Origin: Moringa oleifera
Taxonomy: Eukaryota > Streptophyta > Magnoliopsida > Brassicales > Moringaceae
NCBI GenBank assembly: GCA_021397835.1
Contig: JAJFZO010000724.1
Coordinates: forward strand, 186,001 to 250,000
DNA length: 64,000 nucleotides
Reading direction: 5' to 3'
Numbering within the stretch: the stretch's first letter is position 1; every line of letters begins with the position of its first letter. The notes under the pieces are model-generated. The model ran no database searches, was not told the origin of the DNA, and saw only the letters and a program-made list of their open reading frames with translations. Positions 1 to 12,228 of the stretch are shown here, piece by piece. Made by a program: the position numbers and the translations under genes.

Positions 1-597
1 GGAATTGATTTTATGCCACTACAGTTAAGGAAGCAAAAATTTTTCTTCCTCTTAACTTGATAACCATACACTGTAAATAATTTTTATCCTGTTTGCTAGT
101 GGTCAATACTGAGGTCTTGTAGCCAGTTTGTGAACTTTGCAAAGCAATTCTGTTGCTATTTCTTTTTTCCCTACTTGTTTGACATTGTGCTGCAGTAAAG
201 CTAGATGCTTTTATAAGTCTGAGTTACCTCCTGAGCTGCATTTACAGTAGGCGATGTGCAACTTCTATATTTCTGTTTGATCCTGAGGAAGCTTACTACT
301 TAATCAGGGTTATGCTCTGTATGAGCTATTGTTGTTCCTATTGTTTCTATGGCATGTAGTTATTAAATGGTTTTCTGTTGAGAATGAAAATTAAAATTTC
401 TGGAAAGAAAAGATAGGAATGCTTCCATTCTTTGAAGTCTTCACTTGAAGCATACTTGTGATGAAGCATAAGAGTTATTCTACTTATTGTTGGGCTTTTT
501 GGATATAGATTTAATATGATGCTTTGTCGTATTGTGATCTATTTGGTATAGATTCAGTCAAGCTGTCTACTTGTCTTATTTTGTCTCACATTTCCAG
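1..597 (+). other. Intron of the TRB-like gene (upstream exons lie outside the window)
   Basis: This AT-rich stretch ends in a clear acceptor (TTTCCAG at 591-597) directly before the first recognisable TRB exon. No coding sequence was seen in it. The exon or exons for the N-terminal Myb repeat must lie before position 1. Confidence 0.7.
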
Positions 598-3035
598 GAT
601 AAGTGGCGTAATTTAAGTGTTAGCACTGGTGGCCAAGGCTCTAAAGATAAGGTAAGGACACCTAAAGTAAAAGCTATTGCTGCTGCTCCATATTCTGCCC
701 CAGCTGCTTCACTTGCCCAAAATGGGTCTTCTGATGTTGTCATGGATGATGCTTCAAACATTACACTGGATGGAAATAATGCTCCTAGGTTTGTCTTTCT
801 GTTTCTTCTATTTTTTTTGCATATTCAAGTAACTTTTGTATGTCATGTGATGTTGATGCTGCATTTCTTTTAAAGGCAATCTTACCAGTCAAAACTGCAG
901 GCACCTTCTCTCTGTCAAACATTATAATATTTTTAACAAATAATATTTTTTACTATTTATGTTCATTGGATATTATTGGCGCCATCCAACTTCCTCTTTG
1001 ATGTCCAGGTACAATGCAATGATTTTTGAAGCAATTTCAACCATAAAGGATACAAATGGATCTGATATCAGTGCAATTGTTGGCTTCATTGAGGTCAGAT
1101 GAATATATCTTTTCTCTGCCATTTCTCTATATTTATTATTGTAGTAATTAATCATAAAGTAGCTACATTATGGAAAGTTCCTGACCTGGAGGCCACTGCT
1201 GTTCAAAAAGGCTTTTGGGTAGAGGAAAACAAAAGCTGCCTAACTTATATTGAACAATAGAAAGGATATGTAACTGACTCAATGGTTCTTTTATGTAATA
1301 TCACTTATATGATTGGAAATTGGTTGCATCAATTAATATTAGTTGTTGTCATACTGCAAAGCACACAACGAAGTACAGCACATTGAGTTTGCCCATATTC
1401 CCTTCCTGATCCTAAATTTGTTGTCCTTAAGTTTCCAAACATCTAGTGGACAGTTTTTCTCATGATCCTAGTTTATTTCACTGGATAGATAAAAATTGGA
1501 AGGTTCTAAATATGTTGCAGCAGATGACGTGCTTTTTTAATTTAGGGTGGTTACCATAGGAGAGATAAATAATGCTCATGGAGCGAGTTCATAGAAGCAA
1601 ATTATAATATGTTTGACAGTTATTAGTACTTAATTGTATTTTACATACCATTCATAGGTGAAAAGTAGAAACAAATCCTGTGGATGTGTCCACGAGTCCA
1701 CATCAGTACTCAAAAGCTTTAAGACTGTAATCTCAATAGAGCCTATATCAGAAATCTGTTCTATCTGTTAAGTTGTTCCTCCTGTTTTCTCCCTTCTAAC
1801 AGGTTATAGATGTAAACTTGACCATCTAAACTCTCATGGCTATCTCTCTTCCTATTTTTTGTTGCCTGATGTTTTTAGTTCTGTGAGATTGTATTAAGTT
1901 ATGATGTTTGTCTGCTATTTGTGTTTTTCTTTCGATCCATGATGGTTCTTTAGCAGCTGATTTTCCATCACAATCTAAATTCTGAATATTCTCATATTGC
2001 AGCAAAGGAATGAGGTGCCCCAAAATTTTAGAAGATTGTTAAGCTCAAGATTGAGAAGGCTTGTTTCTCAAGGCAAACTTGAAAAGGTAGGTTTTCCATT
2101 GAATGACTTGGTCTGATAGCATCACGAACTTTTTGTGTTTTCTTCTTTAACATTGTGGTTATAGTATCATAGAATATACTAAATGATGTTACTGTTACAT
2201 CAATGCACATAATTTCTTGTTTACGAACTTCCCCAGAATTGAAATAAAATTAAAAAATGGGAAGCATCTTTGTACTAGGATTTGAGGATTTGATACACGG
2301 AGACACCTAGAAAGTTTATTATTGGATAGTTATCTTTTCCTGTGCTTATTTTAGTTGGTGCGGAACTACCATGAATAAATTTGTCAAATTCTGAAAGATG
2401 TTCCATTTTCATCATAGTGATTGCAGTTTCGACAAGCAACTAATGGAATTTGCTTGGAGTGTGGAGCTTGTAGGAAATATGAAAATAAGTAGAATGCAAC
2501 ATGGTGCATGTTTTGTCTAAAGGATTTTACTAAGATCAGCATTCCATGCCATGGATTTTGTTAAACCTTGCTTTGTGTTTTTATCTCATGTGGGTTCCTC
2601 ACTTTTGTCAAAAACTGCTGGATGCAGGTACAAAATTGCTATAAGATAAGAGAAGGTAACTTATTTGTATCAAAAACAGCTCCAAAACAAAAAGATGTCA
2701 GATTACGGCAATCCCAGAATTTGGGGTCAACTGCTTCTGGTGAGACATTGGAGGAAGCAGCAATGGCTGCTGCCTATAAAGTTGCTGAAGCAGAAAACAA
2801 ATCGTTTTTGGCTGCTGAAGCAGTTAAGCAGGCAGAACGAGTTGCAAAAATGGCAGAAGACACTGAAACAATGTTTCAGATAGCGAAAGAGATCTACGAA
2901 CGATGTAACGTCGATTTTGCTTATGCTTGAATAATTCTCATAACCTGTATCCTTGCAGTATAGCCTTCTCTTCACATTTGTTTTGGATTTTTCTTTTTTG
3001 CAGGTTCACGCGGGGAAATTGTTCTCCTGCCCTGA
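598..3035 (+). CDS. TRB4: Telomere repeat-binding factor, TRB4/5-like (3' part)
   Basis: Five exons join in frame: 598-788, 1009-1093, 2003-2086, 2628-2904 and 3004-3035 (stop TGA). The product begins with the end of the N-terminal Myb/SANT repeat (DKWRNLSV). A linker with RTPKVKA follows, then a linker-histone H1/H5-like globular domain (YNAMIFEAIST, then NFRRLLSSRLRRL). The C-terminus is an Ala/Glu-rich coiled coil (about AAYKVAEAENK to MFQIAKEIYERC). Single-Myb-histone proteins of this family bind telomeric repeats and telo-box promoters in the nucleus. The linker and H1/H5 sequence resemble TRB4/5 more than TRB1-3. The 32-nt last exon gives CSRGEIVLLP, as expected for the family end. Reading past the donor at 2905 instead gives NVDFAYA and a stop at 2930. 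The start and first Myb helices are missing because of the window edge. Confidence 0.88.
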
Positions 3036-5215
3036 GTTGTAGATTGCCAGTGATGAAAAGGAAACTTCTCAAATTTTGGAATATGCATGTAAATTCATTG
3101 ATCTAGTGAAGCAGCCTGTGGACATCTCTGCCTCAATGCATTGGTGATCTGACATTCATGGAAGTTGCTTTAGAAAATGACAGTTCATTGGGATCCATAG
3201 TGGATCAACAGATTGGTGTACAAATAATTTGTTTTTTTTTTCTTTTTATAGTAGGAGAAACTAATTTTGATTCAGGTGCAATAATAACCCCAACCCTTAC
3301 CTCCCTCCCTCTACCCCCACCCCCCACCCCACCTCTCTCTTTATAGGTTCACTTCCATCACTAAATTTGAAGGCAATGCTTACTATGCAGTCCTGTTTCA
3401 TTTTAAGTATGGTGAATGTATGGAGAGCTCAGATCACATTTTGATAGTTTTAGCTTTAGGATCAAGATTTTTTATTAATATGAGTTGTATTGAGCTTTTA
3501 TGTTTAAATGTTAATATATAGTTACTATTTTATTATATAAAATAATAAAACAATGATTTAAAAAAATATTGCTTGATTCTTTTCTTTTTCTTTTTTTTTT
3601 TTTGTTTCAAAGTACTTTGGACTAGTCATAGAAAATATACTAATGAATATTAATAATGACAATGGTGGCATAAGATGTGAGCAAATGTTGATATCAAACT
3701 TTATTATGTACACTTTATTCTTTGTACATAGGAAGAGGACCACTGCAGCAATAAACATTGTTGGGTCAAAAGTTATCATTTAGCCTATTTTTTTTTTTTT
3801 AATGCAAAGTGAGATACAATGTAACGGACTTTCTTGCTATGCTTTTAGTTAATGAAACTTGAAAGGAAAAAAAAAAAAGAAGCTAAAAGTATTTTCAAGT
3901 TTGTGAACTTAAATTACAATAATATGCTCTGGGCAAATCCATATCAAATTTTATGTCAATTATAAATTTATTAAATAAATATTATATAAAATATATTAAA
4001 AAATAAAATTACAAAATATATAATAATAACAATAAATATAAAAAATGATAATATTTACATAACTTTAACATAAAATATCTAACATCAACTTTATTCATAA
4101 TCTATCCACTTCAAAATGTGATCATTGAAATCCTCAGACATAGGACCCAATCTATATTTTGCAAAAGCATTTAAATAGGAAATGAAAGGTCCGTAGAGTC
4201 AGATTGCATCACCCCACAATAGGATGAAAATTTTTGCGAATCTTATCTTATTCATGGCATATGATTGGTTATTTTACCAAAAAAGTCAGCCACAAGGGCA
4301 GTCCAAAACCCACCAATCAAAGTACTTTAAACACCCAATTATCAACATTTTCATCCATTATTGTTTTGATTAATGCTTAATGCTATAAAAAGCAAGCAAT
4401 TCAATTTTTTCTAGGTCTAAAGTCATTTTTATATTTGGTTCTTTATTAAAATTACTAATTTTTTTATCTTGTTTGAATTTATATATATATATATATATAT
4501 CAAAACATTTTACAACGAATTAATTTAATCACGATATCATTTATTATAAAACAAATTAATCAACATAAAAAAAAAAACATATTCTATATAAGATCTTTCT
4601 TCAAAAATGATCAGAGATAAAATTTAGTTACATTATTTAATATTTACGAGAAATTTGTATATTTCTTGATCTGTGACTTAGATTATAGATTAGGGAGAAT
4701 TCCAAATCAAGACAAAAGCATGTGATAATTTATCGCACTTAACCAATGGTTTTTCTATCATGCTGTTATTAGTCCAAACAATGTTATCTTATCTTTTCAA
4801 TTTCTTAATTAATAAACCTAAGTTACTATATAACTCAAAAACCTTATATGGTACGCGCCACAATCGCTGTTATTAAAATATTATATTCTTAAATCAATGT
4901 GATAACAATTTTTGAATTAATTTTGATTTTGATTAGGTGAATAAAAGAAAGAAATGTACTAAATATGTTTTTTTATTTTGGTTAGGCCACTTGAAAAGCA
5001 TAAAATATATTCATTATTTAAAATTACTTAAACTACAAACAAAAATTCCAAGTTCTCCCTTTCCCATCACTCTACTTTTTTTTTTTTTTCTCACTAACCA
5101 AACGGGTCCTAGAGTAATATTGGGGAGGCCTTCAAGGGCAAATCCGGAAATTGAACACAAAAGGATTACTGCAGAATGGGAAAAAAAAAAAAAACCTAAA
5201 ACACACGTTAGAGGG
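3036..5215. other. 3' UTR of the TRB gene, then AT-rich intergenic DNA
   Basis: Transcribed 3' flank probably runs to about 3.5 kb, including a C-rich tract at 3303-3332. After that comes AT-rich DNA with homopolymer runs and an (AT)n tract at 4480-4500. A 158-codon ORF at 4937-5413 is low-complexity and overlaps the eIF4A promoter and leader, so I do not call it a gene. Confidence 0.7.
4480..4500. repeat. (AT)n microsatellite
   Basis: About ten perfect AT units in intergenic DNA. Confidence 0.95.
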
Positions 5216-5222
5216 TATAAAG
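5216..5222 (+). promoter_or_regulatory. TATA box of the eIF4A gene
   Basis: TATAAAG lies about 30 bp before a CT-rich leader start and about 80 bp before a telo-box. It is the only good TATA element close to the inferred leader exon. Confidence 0.55.
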
Positions 5223-5298
5223 TCCCGTACGCAATAGTGTTTCTTCTCTTTCTCTCTCTCTCTCTCCGACTCCACGGCGCAGATCCGAGGAGTTTGGG

Positions 5299-5307
5299 AA
5301 ACCCTAA
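5299..5307 (+). promoter_or_regulatory. Telo-box in the eIF4A leader
   Basis: AAACCCTAA is the plant telo-box, known from promoters and leaders of translation-apparatus genes and bound by TRB-type Myb proteins. Here it is followed by a CT-rich tract in the 5' leader. Regulation by it is inferred from family knowledge. Confidence 0.65.
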
Positions 5308-5409
5308 CTCTCTCTCTCTGAAAAACCACCAAGAAGTTTACTTTCTCTCTCTTCACACACACCCACGCAAGCGCATCTATCTATCTGTAGCAACCATCAT
5401 CAACCGGCA

Positions 5410-6854
5410 GTAGGTCACTCTGCTACTCCGTCTATGTGTTTTATATATGCATGTATTTTGATTTATTTGTATTTCATGATTTGAACTTTGAGGAATTTAT
5501 TTTGTGGCTTGATTTGATTCTAGTGTCTTTATATATGTCTTCACGGATATATACGTATATTTCATAAGATGGTTTATATTGTTAAAACCTTGATTATTTT
5601 TATCGGTGAAAACGAGATGTTCTAGATGGTGTCGTGTTTCTTTAGCTGCGAGTGGTGGGTTGATTATGCGATCTAGGATTGATGTGCTTTTTTACTTTTC
5701 TCGGACTTTTGATTGTGTGTTTTATTGTTATCTTTAGCTATATGATATTTGTGATCTATTCAGTTAGTCATGCTACTGGACTTTGGAATGATGATGTTGT
5801 TGGATTTTGAATTTTTACGGTAGAGAAATTTGTTAAGCTGCTACTGAACTGAGTGTGGTTTTACTCTATTTCAAGTGGGTATGGGAGATGGGCCATCCTG
5901 CAAGTGTCTGCTTTTCAGCTTTTAAGAAACCAGAATGGTGAATGAGTTTTTTTTTATCTTTAAGCATCTATAGAGCAGTTTTGAATTTATTTCATCCTAT
6001 GCAACTGCTAGTTGGTATCATTATTGTTAGGGGGGGGGGGGTGTTTTACTTTTGGGTTTAAAGTAGTAGACTTTGTGGGTGTTCCTTTTAATTGTTAACT
6101 TCTGTCTTCTTATTATGATAAGAGCAGGCTATTTGGTTTCATGATATTATGTGGTAGTTAAATGATTTAGTGATACAACCAAATGAATGGGGGGCTGCTG
6201 AATGTCTATGTAACTCATGATGTCAGTCCAATGAAGATAGTTGAACCATTTTAGCATGTTCTTGATGATTGTTTCATTGGTTTTCAATTAATTCATGTTT
6301 TATCTTATTGCTTAAGAGACTCTGGATCACCTCTGAAAATGAGGCTCTAATAATCCTCTCTTTCTCTCTCATTCTGTCCGTGTCTTTGCCCTTGTCTCTC
6401 TCTCTTTATCTATCTATTTATGTATCTGCCAAATGTCTATCTATCTAATCTTTAGGAAACTGAACAATGGGTAGAGATTTACCTGTTATGTTCTGTCACT
6501 GTGTGTTGTCTTCTCAGCTCAAATCTTAGACTTTGGAGAGGTGGGCCTATTGGTGTCTGATGGAAAAGGTTTTATGTCCTTGGTATCAGATAGCCATATG
6601 CCTCTTAGTATATCTTCTCCAGATATTAATAACAGAAGTTTAATGCTTGTACTCCTCTTTGGTTGGTTTGCAAGTTTGGCTATTCTGTTACATTTTTCTA
6701 TAGAAGAAAGGCTTCAGCTTTCATGTATTTTTGATTTCCAATAACATAAGAATTTTATCTTCTCCCTTTCTCACTGGTGATAGTTGTGGTGTTCTTTGAA
6801 ATTTACCCTTGATATTTCTTTTTTAATTAATTTTCCCCAAATCTATGATCGCAT

Positions 6855-6895
<41 letters not shown>

Positions 6896-6943
6896 TATGG
6901 GGCCTGGATGTTGACCTGAATTGCTTATCTTTTATATTTGCAG
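5410..6943 (+). other. Long 5'-leader intron of eIF4A
   Basis: The likely donor is GCA|GTAGGT at 5410 and the acceptor TTGCAG ends at 6943, three bases before the start codon. The intron is about 1.5 kb and T-rich, with a run of twelve G at 6030-6041 and a (CT)n tract at 6858-6892. Long leader introns are common in highly expressed plant housekeeping genes. Confidence 0.7.
6858..6892 (+). repeat. (CT)n microsatellite in the eIF4A leader intron
   Basis: A perfect CT run of about 17 units, roughly 50 bp before the acceptor at 6943. It lies near but not in the polypyrimidine tract. Confidence 0.95.
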
Positions 6944-6945
6944 AC

Positions 6946-8788
6946 ATGGCAGGTTTGGCACCAGAAGGATCACAATTTGATGCTCGTCAATTTGATTCGA
7001 AAATGAATGAGTTGTAAGTTTCTCATTTCATCATACACACTTATGTTCTTGTTTCTGCTCAAAAAAAAAAAAAAAACTTGCACACTCATGTTTCTCTTTT
7101 GCGTATTTTATTGTCTTTATATGATCTGATAATAATCATGAATTGATTGGTGCAGGCTCTCAACTGAAGGGCAGGAGTTTTTCACATCTTATGACGAGGT
7201 TTATGACAGTTTTGATGCAATGGGATTGCAGGAGAACCTTCTTAGGGGTATCTATGCTTATGGTAGGTGAAGGAAAACTTTTAAGAAATATAAAATTTTG
7301 TTCTCATGTTGAAATTAAAGATGTAAAATTTGAAAACTTTCTTTACCATTTTGGTTGATGACTGAGAAGACTACTTTGAACCTCCTGAACTGCAAGCTTG
7401 TGTTGGAAACTTCTTGTTGTGAAATTCTGCTATTACCCTTGCTTGCCTTCATGTCGTCTGATGAACACTAAAATGTCTCTGTTGGCTGGTATTCTTCATA
7501 CTTTGAGTGTTGTATGGAATAGCACAGTTTTGCTATGTTTAATTTATTTTTGAAAGATTTTTTTTCTTCGTGATCTCAGGTTTATCTTTTGTTATATCGT
7601 GAATATAGTGTGCAAAATTTTTATTTAGGTTTCGAGAAGCCTTCTGCAATTCAGCAGAGAGGAATTGTTCCATTCTGCAAGGGTCTTGATGTGATTCAGC
7701 AGGCTCAGTCTGGAACTGGGAAAACAGCAACTTTTTGTTCTGGCATTTTGCAGCAACTTGATTATGGTCTAGTTCAGTGCCAAGCTTTGGTGCTGGCACC
7801 CACTAGGGAACTTGCCCAGCAGATTGAAAAGGTTATGCGGGCACTTGGTGATTACCTGGGAGTTAAGGTTCATGCTTGTGTTGGTGGAACAAGTGTTCGT
7901 GAGGATCAACGTATTCTTCAGGCTGGTGTTCATGTTGTTGTTGGCACTCCTGGTCGTGTGTTTGATATGTTGCGTAGGCAATCACTTCGCCCCGATAACA
8001 TTAGGATTTTTGTACTGGATGAGGCCGATGAGATGCTCTCACGTGGTTTCAAGGATCAGGTTTGATGTTGTACTTTGATTTCAAATCTCTTTAATTGGTT
8101 ATTCCAACTTTGAGATCTTTGAATTTTCTACTTCTGCGGTTGTGGCTGCCAGATCTATGACATTTTCCAGCTTCTGCCAGCCAAGGTTCAGGTTGGGGTT
8201 TTCTCCGCTACAATGCCTCCTGAAGCCCTTGAAATTACAAGGAAGTTTATGAACAAGCCTGTGAGAATCTTGGTGAAGCGTGATGAGCTTACCCTAGAGG
8301 GTATCAAGCAGTTCTACGTCAATGTTGAGAAGGAAGAATGGAAACTCGAGACCCTCTGTGATCTCTATGAGACTCTAGCCATCACCCAAAGTGTCATTTT
8401 TGTGAATACAAGGCGCAAAGTGGACTGGCTTACTGACAAGATGCGAAGCCGTGACCACACAGTTTCAGCCACTCATGGTGACATGGACCAGAACACTCGG
8501 GATATCATCATGCGTGAATTCCGTTCTGGTTCTTCTCGGGTCCTGATCACCACTGATCTCCTTGCTCGTGGTATTGATGTGCAGCAAGTCTCACTTGTTA
8601 TAAATTATGATCTGCCGACTCAACCAGAAAACTACCTTCATCGCATTGGAAGAAGTGGACGTTTCGGAAGAAAAGGTGTTGCCATTAACTTTGTGACTAG
8701 AGATGATGAGAGAATGCTGTTTGACATCCAGAAGTTCTATAATGTGATGATTGAGGAGCTGCCGTCGAACGTTGCTGACCTCCTTTAA
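6946..8788 (+). CDS. EIF4A: Eukaryotic initiation factor 4A (DEAD-box RNA helicase)
   Basis: Exons 6946-7013, 7156-7262, 7629-8059 and 8153-8788 give a complete 413-residue protein, the usual eIF4A length. All helicase motifs are present in order: Q motif region ([11 protein letters not shown]), I (AQSGTGKT), Ia (PTRELAQQ), GG, Ib (TPGR), II (DEAD), III (SAT), IV (VIFVNTR), V (ARGIDVQQV) and VI ([11 protein letters not shown]). The protein is the ATP-dependent RNA helicase of the cap-binding eIF4F complex and unwinds 5' leaders for ribosome scanning in the cytoplasm. Start [12 protein letters not shown] is the plant eIF4A N-terminus and sits two bases after the leader intron. A TATA box, telo-box and long leader intron fit strong constitutive expression. 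eIF4A-III is excluded by the N-terminal sequence. Confidence 0.97.
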
Positions 8789-10410
8789 ACGAGGTTCTTT
8801 TTTGCAAGTTTGAGGCAAAGGGGTTTTCTTCTTGTTTCCCAAGTGCTATTTAAAGCCTTTTTTTTTTGGGTTTGGGGTCCTAGTGTTTTAAGTTACTGTC
8901 GGTCTTAAATATATGGGACCATTTAACATATGGATTCTGCACAATTCCCACAGAAAGATTGCAAGTTATCTGTTCTGTCCTGCTGGTTTTATGTTATCAT
9001 TGCAAATTCTCTCTTGCTGGTAGTATATTGAATTGCCTTATCCTAGATTTTCAGTCAAGTTTGAATAGGGATGTTTCAACTTGTGGACTTCCTGCCTCAT
9101 TCCAATGTGTATTCCGTTTTGCATCTTCTTTAAGGTGTCATTCTTCTCCTGTTTTCCTTTCTTTTTCTGGAAAATTGTTATGGGGCTGCTTAAATTCTGA
9201 GCTCTGGGCTCACACTGTACTAAGGCAGGAAAGTTGGATGGTGTTGGTATAAGCATTTAATAAAATCTGGACATATAATAAATTGGCAATTGCCTCAGGC
9301 TGAAGCAATGTTTGTCTAGTTGTTCACTTTATTAGTACTGTATAATCATGCAGGATTTTGGCTCAACTTGATCTTGAAGGTCTGCATCTTCACTCTCTAT
9401 GCTGGTTGGTGCATTCTGTATTGTATACACTAATATGTACCCTCAGCCCACAGGGCATAGAGAATATAATCAGATCTCTCTCGTTCTCTTCTACCACTGC
9501 ACTGGAAAGACATGCCATGGCCCAGGTTTCAATATCTTCTATGTGCATTTAGGTACCTATGCCTGCATGAGGGCTCTCACAGACCCTACACAAATGGTAT
9601 CAACAATAACTTTTTGAGAGCCCAATGAGGACTAAGTTTGGCATTTACACAAAGATGAAAAGGTTGATGGGAGATTGGGAATTGAAACTTTTACTACTAA
9701 ATTCATGGAAACATGGATCGTGGCAAAAGGGAAGACAAAAAAGATGAAAAGGTTTGGTGGCTTCTGTGTAGTCCTAATAAATTTCAGGGAGAATTCCAGG
9801 TGTGGCTGTATGGGTAAGAAGTGAAAATTCGAAAAGTTGAGTTTATTATCCAGAAAATGAAGTTCACATTCTAAGTGAAAAAGTCCAGAAAAATAAATCA
9901 TACCCACAATTTTATCCGTACAGCGGCCCAGTGAAATCAAATCAAATAATTTGGACATCTATCTTGGGAATGCCAGCTTGGACCCACAAAAGGAATCTGA
10001 CGGTCTGAAATCAATGAAAGTGAAAATTTCTCTCTGTCTTTATCTTTTTTAATGTTTAAGCAGTCAAAGTTGAACAATTTCCACATGGCAAATCAACATC
10101 AAGACGCCATTCAATTAGTGGCAGCCTCATGCAGCTCCACATAATAAATAAAAGTTGGGAAAATATCACATCCCCTACCACAGCTAAAGGAAACAAAAAA
10201 AAAAAGGCACATTTTTAATAGATTAAAACGCCAGCTCTAGGCTTTAGCTGTTCCCAGTTGATCCAAAACACATGAGATCACATAAACGAGAGCAACGACT
10301 CCACGATTGAAAGCAAACCCACCAAGATTTTGGGTTTCTGTTTCTTTTGTAAGACTATTGCATAAAGATTTTGGTTGAATCTTTCAAATCCTGAGGAGAC
10401 CCTCTTGGCT
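8789..10410 (+). other. eIF4A 3' UTR and intergenic DNA up to the DUF3511 gene
   Basis: The first few hundred bases are T-rich 3' UTR. The remainder is unstructured AT-rich sequence with only short chance ORFs and no exon-like pattern on either strand. Confidence 0.6.
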
Positions 10411-10761
10411 ATGGAGGACTTCAGATCTAAGTCTTGCAGGGACGGAAGGTTGCAGATGGAGATCTACTACGGCGGCAGGGGTGCACCGACAACCATGCAA
10501 GACCTGAGGTGCTACAGTGCGAACTTTGCAAACACAACACGACCGACTCAGCTGGAGAAAGAGATGAAGATCAAGAAAGGTAAAAGCAGCTTCCGGGCAC
10601 CTTCAAAGAGCTGGAGCTTGAATGATCCTGAGCTGCAGAGGAAGAGGAGGGTTGCTAGCTACAAGGTGTATGCTGTGGAAGGGAAGATGAAGGGATCTCT
10701 GAGGAAGAGCTTCAGGTGGATCAAGGACACTTGCGCAAATGTGGTGTACGGGTGGTGGTGA
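10411..10761 (+). CDS. DUF3511 family protein
   Basis: An intronless 116-residue ORF starting MEDFRSKSC; the reading frame is open further upstream, but only to a TTG at 10375. The C-terminal half carries the family signature: SKSWSLNDPELQRKRR, then VASYKVYAVEGK, GSLRKSFRWIKDTC and the terminal VVYGWW. DUF3511 is a plant-specific family of small basic proteins of unknown biochemical function. No signal peptide or membrane segment was seen. The basic central part (KKGKSS, RKRR) could support nuclear or nucleic-acid contact, but that is only an inference. Size and end position match typical members. Confidence 0.9.
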   Translation: MEDFRSKSCRDGRLQMEIYYGGRGAPTTMQDLRCYSANFANTTRPTQLEKEMKIKKGKSSFRAPSKSWSLNDPELQRKRRVASYKVYAVEGKMKGSLRKSFRWIKDTCANVVYGWW

Positions 10762-12228
10762 TTAATGGGTATTTTCTTATTCACTTCAATGATCCTGTTA
10801 TATGTTGTTTATGTGTTCTTAAGAATCATGATGAATCTTCTTATGCTATAGTTATTAGTTTCTTTGTTTTTGATGATTTTGTATATCATGAACTGTATAA
10901 GTATAGCTCGTATGCAACTTGAATTTCTGTATGTGGTGAAGATCTGTATCAACAAGATTGCTTGTTTCTGGATGGAATGTTCAGAATCTGGGCAGGGATT
11001 AATGATCTTATTAAATTTGTCATACTTCTGATTGCTTTGGCCTTTTTAGAAGAAAACTTAGGCTGCTTCCTCTCTGATCTTTGCTGATTTTGCTTTATGT
11101 GTTCTGAATTCTGAGGTAAACAAGAAACTTGCTTGGAACTCTGCTTAAAGAGCAATCTGATTAAGCATATTGGTTCAATGTACATAAGAAAGGAATTCTA
11201 TGTAAGATATGTATTGGGTTGAGGTCAACTGGATTACACTGGAGACTCTCATCTACCTTCATTAATAATACAAGTCAAGGTCAATTTCCTCGCAAGGGAA
11301 GCATTATCAACTATAGATGGCAATCCTGGCAAAAAGCAAGCTGGATATCCAGAGGGCAGTTAATGACCTGAAAGGCTTCCCAGGGTCAGTCTTAACTATG
11401 TGCCAGTAGATTTAGAGGATAAAGACACTCACTCATCAGAATTTGCTTTCAGAAAGCTGAACAACTTCTGCCCAGACAATTCTCACTTTCTGGTGAGGGA
11501 CCAGGATCTATCAGTTCCTGTTTGTTTCCTACCGTTGCTACTGGTACCAGGAAGAGATTGATTATAACAGGCTAATAGCTTAACTAGGTTAAGATGAATA
11601 GTCTTTGGTCATCCAGTTGATATCAATCCACTTTGGCAGTGATACACAAATTCAGGCTGCCTGCCTGCCTGCCTGCCTCCCCATAGTTAAATGCAGTTAT
11701 ATCTACTAACTTGGGGCTTACCATTATTACCTGGATTCAAGTTGTCTTGAATGATAATGACATCACTCAGAATGTTCAAGTTGCATATTCAAATTCATAG
11801 CAAAATACTTACAAATCATACAATACCGTAATGGATCTAACTCCCAGGCAATCGATGGTCATACAGGAAAGATATAGTATCAGAGAATAAATTAAACTTG
11901 AAAACAGAGTAAAGCCAAGTCAATACAACAGAAAAATATATAATGCCTATTCTCACAAAAGCCTTCCTACCTTGGTAGAAAAGCATTTTACCTAGGCAGG
12001 GTTCACTGGGGATTCACTTCACACTGATGTCTTTCTTTATTTTGAGTACTTACAGTCTTTGATTCCCAACTTCATCCTAGATTGCTTTGCAGCCTTGCAG
12101 CTTCTAAAACCACAATACACAAACACCACATTCCACACAAAGTGCATGATAAAGTATAGTATCTTTGAATTTACGGTGGGCTCAGATTTAAGAAAGGTCT
12201 CCCATTGTAGTGTAACGTCCCATCATCG
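10762..12228. other. Intergenic DNA between two convergent genes
   Basis: It should hold the 3' UTR of the DUF3511 gene (+) and of the casein kinase gene (-). A short (TGCC)n tract lies at 11657-11678. No further coding pattern was seen. Confidence 0.6.
11657..11678. repeat. (CTGC)n tetranucleotide microsatellite
   Basis: About five perfect GCCT/CTGC units, unusual in this window, where nearly all microsatellites are dinucleotide. Confidence 0.9.

Noticed and set aside
4937..5413. 158-codon plus-strand ORF before eIF4A
   Set aside because: Low-complexity sequence (oligo-T, oligo-A, CT runs) that overlaps the TATA box, telo-box and leader of eIF4A; no family pattern.
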